From NCBI GenBank assembly GCA_947683425.1, contig CANTUQ010000076.1:5022001-5086000 (forward strand): 64,000 nt of DNA, written 5' to 3'. The position numbers and the translations under genes were made by a program. The notes beneath the pieces were generated by a model, which had not been told where the DNA came from, did no database searches, and saw only the letters and a program-made list of their open reading frames with translations. Source of the stretch: Excoecaria cochinchinensis (lineage: Eukaryota > Streptophyta > Magnoliopsida > Malpighiales > Euphorbiaceae). The first letter of the stretch is position 1. The number at the start of each line of letters is the position of its first letter. Positions 57,793 to 64,000 of the stretch are shown here, piece by piece.

Positions 57793-59500
57793 TGATAGGA
57801 GCTTAGTTAATGTATAATTAAGTATATGTTTTGTATGAGATTATGATATTAATTATGCCATTATGTGTGTAATTGATGTTATAATTGTTTAGTTTAAGTG
57901 GATATGTGTTAGTGGTGAGTTTGTTGTGTTACAGGTCTATTTAGCTGTAAAATTGAGCAAACAAGCTTTGATGGGAGAAGAAGCAGAGTTATGGGACAGT
58001 GGAGCACGAGAAGAACAGAGCAAAAGGAGAGGATCCGACTCGGATGGCCAAGCACGAGTAGGACAGGGGAAAGGACAGAAGAAGGAAAGAAGAAGAAAGA
58101 AAGAAGAAGAAAAGGGAAAAGGAAGTAAGCATCCGAGTGGAGCATCCGAGTAGGACAATTCATCCGACTCGGATTGTCAAGCACGGGTCGGATGGGTAAA
58201 GCAGAAAGCAGAAGAAGCAAGGGAGTGGAAAAGGAGGAGCATCCGACTAGGATATGGAATCCGACTAGGAGAGGAGAGCGAAGACACGCCGTGATGGGAG
58301 ATAACGTCACGTGAGAGGCCAGAGAAGAAAGGAAAGAAAGGAAAGGGAAGAGAAAGAGAAGGGGAGAAGATACGCCGTGAGCGCCAGTCACGCCACACGC
58401 GAAGAAGAATCACGCCGTGATGGGGAGTCACGCGACGTGACTGGCCAGAGAGGGAAAAGAAAACCGAAGAGAGGAAAGAAGGAAGAAATGGGCAAGCGCG
58501 TTCTGTCGCGATCGCGACACCGTTGCGAGCGCGACAGAGGCGACCGTTGGACGGTTTTAAGCCAAAAGTCACTTGGAAAATCACCTTCTTTCACCCAAAG
58601 TTTGCAACCATTCTCAAGGGTCATTTCAAGAGACACAAGCTTTCAATTATTTTCTATAAATATGTAGTTTAACTGTAGTTTTAATATACAATAGATGACA
58701 ATATGAAAAAATTTTAGTTAAGTAATTTTCTGTATTTTCTTTAGTTTAATTTTCTTAGTTAGTTTTATGTTTTGAAGAAGAAAATTAAGGAGAAGGAAAA
58801 TTTATTTCAAGAGTTTGAGAAAAAGGGTTGAAGAACTTTTATCTTATTCTCTTATTTCTAATTCTTCTCCAATATTTCTATGAATATCATTTCAATGAAT
58901 TTGTATGTTATGATTATTTCTATTTTCATCTACTTTAATAGTCTTTCATTGTAGATTTTCTATTAGTATCTTTTGCTTGATCTTTACAAGTTAAAGTAAT
59001 TCGAGAGTTTGCTTTATCTGACATCTAATAGAATTTCATTATTAAGATATATTTGAGAGATTGGTATATTGAGATAATTGCTATAGGTTAGTGTTTATTC
59101 TTAAAATATGTAATTAGAAACCTCTAATTCATTAATGAAAATTGTGAGTTAGAATTTTAATTGTATGTTTTAGGCATTTTAATTCATGTCGAGAGAGTGA
59201 GTTAAAAATTTATTCTAACTTGGCTTGCATGAAAGATGAATAAATGTAAATCAAAATGATGAGTCAAATTCATTATGTTTAGTTCTTCATTCATATACTA
59301 TTTATCTTCTTCTAATAAACATAAATTAGGTTCAAATTAAGTAGTTCTAATTCAACCATCAAATTTATGATCATTGTAAACAAGATTAAAATCAATTAGT
59401 AATAGTGTGTAACACGTTCCCTGTGGGATCGATATCTAAAGTACTATTTCGGTACACCGTATACTTGCGGTATGTTGCATCATTAGAAAAATGCAGAACA
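57793..59500 (+). repeat. Element G 3' LTR (1708 bp)
   Basis: TGATAGGAGCTTAG...AAAATGCAGAACA. Here two ATCCGACTCGGAT palindromes are perfect (58033-58045, 58162-58174), while in the 5' LTR each has one substitution. The CGTGAC and TCGCG units are at 58,284-58,541. Confidence 0.95.
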
Positions 59501-59505
59501 TACCA
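59501..59505 (+). repeat. Target-site duplication of element G, right copy (TACCA)
   Basis: Matches 53004-53008; both lie in S3. Confidence 0.93.
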
Positions 59506-59725
59506 TTTGCTCCTTAATCTTCTAATAGGTCCTTGACAAATTACTTTTTACTCATCAATAAAAATCTGCTATTTAAATACTTTTATTTCCTTGCAATTAA
59601 ATCCTCTTTCACTTGTAAATTACCCAATTGCCTTGACTTACCCTTGTAACAATTACCAAAATATCCATATTTTCCAATTAAAAATGCCAATTCCAATTAG
59701 GCCACTTTTGGGATGTGACACACCC

Positions 59726-60460
59726 GATATTCTCCAACATTCCCCTCTATGCCTTTTTCCAAAATGGGGAGATTCGTGCACTTCACTTCTAGTACCAGAT
59801 GTACCTCTACAAGTCCCAGACACATGAGAAGTCCCTTGCTTCTTACCTCTTACTGCCGAACTAAATACACATTCAGCTGGTGGTGCCATTTGAGAATCCC
59901 TTGGTCTCTTACTTGAATGAGACCCACCACGGTCAGAGTTTCTCTTCGGCATTCCTTCTTTTTGTATCCCCAATGACCTCTCAGCTTGCATTGCAGCTTG
60001 AACTATCCGTTAATAACTCACATTCTGCTCCGTCGTCATCGAGATCAATAATGCCTTAATTTGCTCAATCAACCCAACTTTAAATTACTGGCATCTAAAC
60101 TCGTCAGTTAGAACACCAGGTAGTGCATATTTGCTCAAGCGGTAGAAGTCCTTCTCATATTCTACCACTGAAATTGCTCTCTATTTCAAATTCAGAAATT
60201 GCTTCCAATTTGCCTCCCTATATGCCTTAGTTACATACTTATTCTGGAATTCCTTTTCAAAAAATTCCCAAGTGATCGGATCCGGAAGCATTGGATGCTG
60301 CAAGACTAATTTCCACTAATCATAAGCAGCACCCTAAAGCAATGATACCACACATTCCACTCGTTGGTCCGAGGGACACCTTATTTCTCCAAGGACCCTC
60401 TGTACTTTCTCAATCCAATACTCTGCCTTGTCAGATTCATCTAATCTTGTACCATGGAAC
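59726..60460 (-). pseudogene. gag: Element E gag, central part (decayed)
   Basis: Begins at 60,460 in FHGTRLDESDKAEYWIEKV (its N-terminus is removed by insertion of F), then VVSLL-stop-GAAYD-stop-WKLV, ITWEFFEKEFQNKYVTKAYREANWKQF, LNLK followed by TAG (60181-60183), RAISVVEYEKDF, two more stops (TAA), and the basic linker down to HFGKRHRGECW (first knuckle, one Cys lost). It continues at 50,366 after S3. Three TAG and two TAA stops in all. Confidence 0.85.
60456..60460 (+). repeat. Presumed target-site duplication of element F, left copy (GGAAC)
   Basis: The five bases before F's LTR. The right copy is outside the window, so this is only expected, not seen. Confidence 0.5.
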
Positions 60461-60865
60461 TGTCACACCCCAACCTATAACATGGAGACTTCTCCTCGGA
60501 TTAGAGGGAGAAGGATCCCGATAGGTAGGAGTGTCACACCCCACTAGTACAAATAAGGAAAATATCACATACAGAAATGATATATCAGAGATAAATAAAA
60601 ACTTTAAAAGAAAGAAGAGCGATACAGAGCAAAATGAATACTTTTATTAATATACGAAAAGAGGTCTTTACATCTCACATCAGTTTACAACCCAAAAATA
60701 CCAATAAACAAAAGTCCAAAGTACACTGTTTCGAAGGGTTAACAAAAACATAATATCTATTACAAAAGAAAGGAAAGCCTATACTACAAAACACCCGATC
60801 TCTAGTTGCGTTGGCCTTCCCGATGCGACACGCCCAGACTATGCGTACCGAAACCTTCCACACCT

Positions 60866-60940
60866 GCACGGATAAACACCCGTGCTAAGCAAAATCGCTT
60901 AGTGGGGAAAACACAAATGCATAACCGCCACTCATAGTGA
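60866..60940 (-). other. Conserved stem-loop cassette in F LTR
   Basis: GCACGG (60866-60871) with CCGTGC (60880-60885); CTAAGC (60885-60890) with GCTTAG (60897-60902); CACT (60929-60932) with AGTG (60936-60939) around CAT. Confidence 0.75.
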
Positions 60941-61210
60941 CGACAATAGAAAGCATATGACAATGATACAATTATAGATATAGAATCATACATAATTAAT
61001 TCAAATATTTATATTATTATCCAATGCTATTGTACAAAGATACACTAACACCTGCTTAATCATAAAGAGTGGATAACGAGTACACTTAGATACTTGAGAG
61101 TATCAATATCATATTATGAACACATAGATACCCGAAGGTATCGAATCATTCTTTTTATTTTGTTTCCAAATTTTTTTCACATAGAATCTTAAGAAAGATT
61201 CAAACAGAGG

Positions 61211-61299
61211 GATCGCGAGGATCTAACCGGGGGACCTGATCAGGGTCCAAAATCGTACACATAGCTGCAGCAACACAAAACTCTATTAGGCATGCCTAA
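61211..61299 (-). other. Second structured block in F LTR
   Basis: GATC-GCGAG-GATC (61211-61223), where C has GGTTC-GCAAG-GAACC; GGACCTGATCAGGGTCC (61232-61248); GCTGCAGC; TTAGGCATGCCTAA (61286-61299). Confidence 0.7.
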
Positions 61300-61458
61300 C
61301 TATCCACTTTCCGACATTAGCAGGTTATACGAAATCTTGTCAAATTAACATACATATTATTCATTTAAATAGATATTCAAGGCTTTAAATCAAAGAGTGC
61401 ATGCAAAAGAAATCAAGTCATTAAGCAAAAAGGAGAAGAAATCAAATTTGGAAGTCAC

Positions 61459-61722
61459 GTCTGTCGCGCTCGCGACAGAAGCCATACTACTCCTCCCCGC
61501 CTCGTCTCGCGATCGCGAGTGACCTTGTGCTCGCGAGAGGACGTAGGTGCTGCTCTTCTGTCGCGCTCGCGAGGGTTGTCGCGCTCGCGACATAAGAGAA
61601 CCTTACACAAGTTCGGAGCTCGAACACTCTGTCGTGCTCGCGACAGAGAGCTCCATCGAGATGTCGCGCCGGCGCGAGGGTTGAAACCTCCGCACTCTGT
61701 CGCCCTCGCGATCGCGACAGAC
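61459..61722. repeat. TCGCG inverted-repeat cluster in F LTR
   Basis: About nine units such as CTGTCGCGCTCGCGACAG, TGTCGCGCTCGCGAGGG and CTGTCGTGCTCGCGACAG, plus the different palindrome ATGTCGCGCCGGCGCGAGG. Confidence 0.87.
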
Positions 61723-62777
61723 ACGGGTTTTTCAGCTCTTACGCCCAAAATCTGCAGAATTCACACAAAATTCACATCCAAACTTCCAAAATTGATTCTA
61801 AACCTCAAAATTGGGCGACACAAGCATCCACAACTCATCATATAATTAAAAACCCAGCTTTATCACTATTTCTCTTAACTAAATCAAGCCAAATACATGC
61901 TCAATTCTAAGAAATCCCAAAACAGCAATTTTAACACTAATTGCAACTATTCACATGATTCCTTGCAAATCCTTCAACAATATTCATTCTCTCACATCAC
62001 ATATCACACTAATTCCAATTCAAGCTATAATAACACAACTCATAATCCCAATCAAAGCAAAACCACAATTATCAAACTCAAATCACAAATATACATAAAA
62101 AGACAAACGTTCCCAAACCTTCTTTCCTTAGCTCCTATTCGCGAACTCCGCTCCCGCTAGCGATCTCTTTCCCTTTATCCGGTCTAGGAACCTCCTCTGA
62201 ACCACAAACCCACAACAACCAAGATCAATTTTACAACTACCCATACATACATATATATTTATAAAATCTAGAGAAGAGGAAGAAGAAAATCTAAGACATA
62301 AATAATCCCTACTCACCTTTAAGCTTCAAAATCACTAACCAAACAACTCTAATTACTCAAATAAAGAAGAGGGAGCAAGATTGTGCAAAGAAAAAGGAAG
62401 AACAAAGAAAAAAGAAGAAGAAGTGAAGAAAGTGGCGTGAAGAAGAGAGGGAGAACGGAAATCAAAAGGAAATGGCTGCCTTCTCTCTCTCTCACCAACC
62501 TCATTAAATGTTAACCTATCCATATGCCACATGTCACTCTCTCCAAAGGACACTTGCCCCATAATACTCCCTACTCCTATACATTAATATACACACTAAA
62601 CTATTTCTTACTCATACCTTACTTCTATACACCCACCTATACACTAGCCTAATTCCTCTTCTCAAACTAATACACATACATTAAATAAATAATCCAATAT
62701 AACACATACATGCAACACATACAAATACACACATACAGACACAGACAGGCTCAAACTACTGGGGTGGTTTTGGGGTG

Positions 62778-64000
62778 TTACAATACTCCCCCACTTAACA
62801 AAATTTCGTCCTCGAAATTTTTACCTGTTCCAAATAACTGAGGATATTGTAATCTCATAGCTTCCTCTGGTTCCCATGTAGTTTCCTCAATGCCGTGATG
62901 CTGCCATAAAACATTGACTAACGGTATCTGTTTATTCCGGAGCTGTCTGATTTCCCTATCCAAAATCCTTTTCGGTTCTTCATCAAAAGAAAAGTCTGGC
63001 TGAATCCGGACATCTTGCACTGGTAACACACGTGAAGGATCTGACCGATATCTCCGAAGCATAGATACATGAAAAACATCATGTAATCTAGCTAACTCTA
63101 TAGGCAAAGCTAGCTGATACGCTACTGGACCTACTTTTCTTAGAATCTCATATGGTCCAATAAAGCGTGGACTTAATTTGCCTTTCTTTCCAAAACGAAG
63201 AACCTTTCGCCACGGTGACACTTTCAAGAAAACTTTATCACCCACTTCATACTGAATATCTCTGCGCTTTAAATTAGCATAAGAACGTTGTCGATCCTTA
63301 GCTGCTTTCAAGTTCTGTTGCACAACCCTTACTTTTTCTTCTGTATCCCGCACTATATCCGGACCTATCATAGCCTTTTCTGACAGTTCAGTCCAACATA
63401 TTGGTGTTCTACATTGCCGTCCATACAATGCTTCGTAAGGGGCCATACCAATGCTCACTTGATAACTGTTATTATACGCGAATTCCATCAAAGACACATA
63501 CCGATCCCAACTTCCTGAAAACTCTAAAGCACAACCCCGGAGCATATCTTCCAAAACCTGAATAACCCTTTCTGATTGACCATCGGTCTGTGGATGAAAA
63601 GCAGTGCTGAAATTTAACCGAGTTCCCAAAGCCGCTTGAAGCTCTTTCCAAAACTTGGATGTAAAACGAGGATCTCGGTCTGATACAATGGATAACGGAA
63701 TCCCATGCAATCGAACTATCTCATCCACATAAAGTTCTGCCAATTTATCCATAGAATAATCCAACCTTACCGGTAGAAAATGCGCAGACTTCGACAATCG
63801 ATCCACTATAACCCACACTGAATCATGTTTATGCTGAGTCATAGGCAAGCCAGATACAAAATCCATCGTGATGTCATCCCATTTCCATTGAGGAATGGGT
63901 AAAGGATGAAGCAATCCCGATGGCACTTGATGCTCGGTTTTCACTTGTTGACAGGTGAGACATCTTGAAACAAATTCTGTTATATCTCTTTTCATGCCTG
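62778..64000 (-). CDS. pol: Element F integrase with chromodomain (5' end outside window)
   Basis: An open frame runs from the window edge to a TAA at 62778-62780. Visible parts: the second half of the integrase zinc finger (CLTCQQVK), catalytic core with D in WDDITMDF, D in SDRDPRF and E in GQSERVIQ, the C-terminal domain (GKKGKLSPRFIGPY) and a chromodomain (EEPKRILDREIRQL, VNVLWQHHGIEETTWEPEE). No stop or frameshift in ~405 codons. It is ~75-80% similar to A by eye. The stop codon is nt 3-5 of the 3' LTR, so the LTR itself ends pol. Probably functional in this part. Confidence 0.93.
   Translation of the reverse strand, partial: GMKRDITEFVSRCLTCQQVKTEHQVPSGLLHPLPIPQWKWDDITMDFVSGLPMTQHKHDSVWVIVDRLSKSAHFLPVRLDYSMDKLAELYVDEIVRLHGIPLSIVSDRDPRFTSKFWKELQAALGTRLNFSTAFHPQTDGQSERVIQVLEDMLRGCALEFSGSWDRYVSLMEFAYNNSYQVSIGMAPYEALYGRQCRTPICWTELSEKAMIGPDIVRDTEEKVRVVQQNLKAAKDRQRSYANLKRRDIQYEVGDKVFLKVSPWRKVLRFGKKGKLSPRFIGPYEILRKVGPVAYQLALPIELARLHDVFHVSMLRRYRSDPSRVLPVQDVRIQPDFSFDEEPKRILDREIRQLRNKQIPLVNVLWQHHGIEETTWEPEEAMRLQYPQLFGTGKNFEDEILLSGGVL
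62783..62795 (-). other. Polypurine tract of element F
   Basis: AGTGGGGGAGTAT on the minus strand abuts the LTR start TGTAACACC. Confidence 0.9.

Larger units (their letters stand above)
53009..59500 (+). mobile_element. Element G: complete young Athila-type non-autonomous element with one ORF
   Basis: Two 1708-bp LTRs (53009-54716, 57793-59500; ~9 differences by eye, ~0.5%), a tRNA-Asp-type primer site, one intact 381-residue ORF, a polypurine tract and TACCA target duplications (53004-53008, 59501-59505). There is no protease, RT, RNase H or integrase. It must use the enzymes of an autonomous Athila/Tat partner. It is inserted in solo LTR S3. Confidence 0.95.
50367..59720 (-). mobile_element. 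Solo LTR S3 (~2.86 kb), split by element G
   Basis: TGTAACGTCCCGATATCC at left and GGGATGTGACA at right (TG...CA), flanked by CACCC. The parts are 50,367-53,008 and 59,501-59,720. It carries GCACGGG/CCCGTGC and CTAAGTG/CGCTTAG stems (50807-50844), the 16-nt perfect palindrome AAGTAAGCGCTTACTT (51416-51431) and a TCACGAGTCGTGA cluster (51,826-52,145). The family resembles B and S1 at its end (CCGTTGGAAGGATACCGG). Confidence 0.9.
60461..62782 (-). repeat. Element F 3' LTR (2322 bp)
   Basis: TGTCACACCCCAACC...TGGGGTGTTACA on the plus strand. Holds the hairpin cassette (60866-60940), the palindrome block (61211-61299) and the TCGCG cluster (61,459-61,722). Confidence 0.93.
60461..64000 (-). mobile_element. 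Element F: chromovirus with intact integrase frame (continues beyond window)
   Basis: 3' LTR (60461-62782), polypurine tract and pol up to the window edge, all on the minus strand. It is inserted in the gag of E. The open frame for the whole visible pol suggests a younger and possibly autonomous copy. The 5' LTR, gag and the rest of pol lie beyond 64,000. Confidence 0.92.

Overview
The window is a nest of plant LTR retrotransposons. I see no host gene, tRNA, rRNA or CRISPR array. The lineages suggest a flowering plant, probably a eudicot, with a large repeat-rich genome: chromodomain Ty3/gypsy elements with very long LTRs and an initiator-Met tRNA primer site (Tekay/Del-like), Tat/Ogre-type elements, and an Athila-type non-autonomous element with a tRNA-Asp primer site. 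The species cannot be named from this sequence.

Layout, left to right. Element A (1-8632, minus) is a chromovirus whose 3' LTR is cut by the window edge; its gag-pol frame is continuous but holds four TAG codons. A sits in an Athila-like LTR (8633-9755). Tat-type LTR pieces follow (9756-12040). Element B (12041-17167, minus) keeps only gag. A Tat pol tail (17168-17470 and 26559-27899) is split by element C (17471-26558, minus), which has two 3994-bp LTRs, an 1100-bp nearly gene-free interior and a TGTAG target duplication. The Tat LTR at 27900-30960 ends the element on its left and begins a second, badly decayed Tat interior (30961-35635).

Element D (35636-40378, minus) resembles C. The rest is one old chromovirus, E (3' LTR 40379-42391, pol 42405-45983, gag 50031-50366 plus 59726-60460, all minus). 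It is broken by solo LTR S1 (42841-43888), a Tat-like LTR T4 (45984 to about 50030) that itself holds solo LTR S2 (48176-49836), solo LTR S3 (50367-59720) that holds the young Athila-type element G (53009-59500), and chromovirus F (60461 to the window end), whose integrase-chromodomain frame is intact.

Three patterns stand out. (1) Nearly every LTR family here carries its own cluster of GC-rich, CpG-rich inverted repeats, and the same motifs recur in unrelated lineages. (2) Six minus-strand LTR families share stem-loops about 320-480 bp inside the LTR 3' end, plus a perfect or near-perfect 14-16-nt palindrome deeper in, with sequence changes that keep the pairing. (3) Three divergent gag copies (A, B, E) have a TAG at the same codon. 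Pairing, divergence and alignments were judged by eye.
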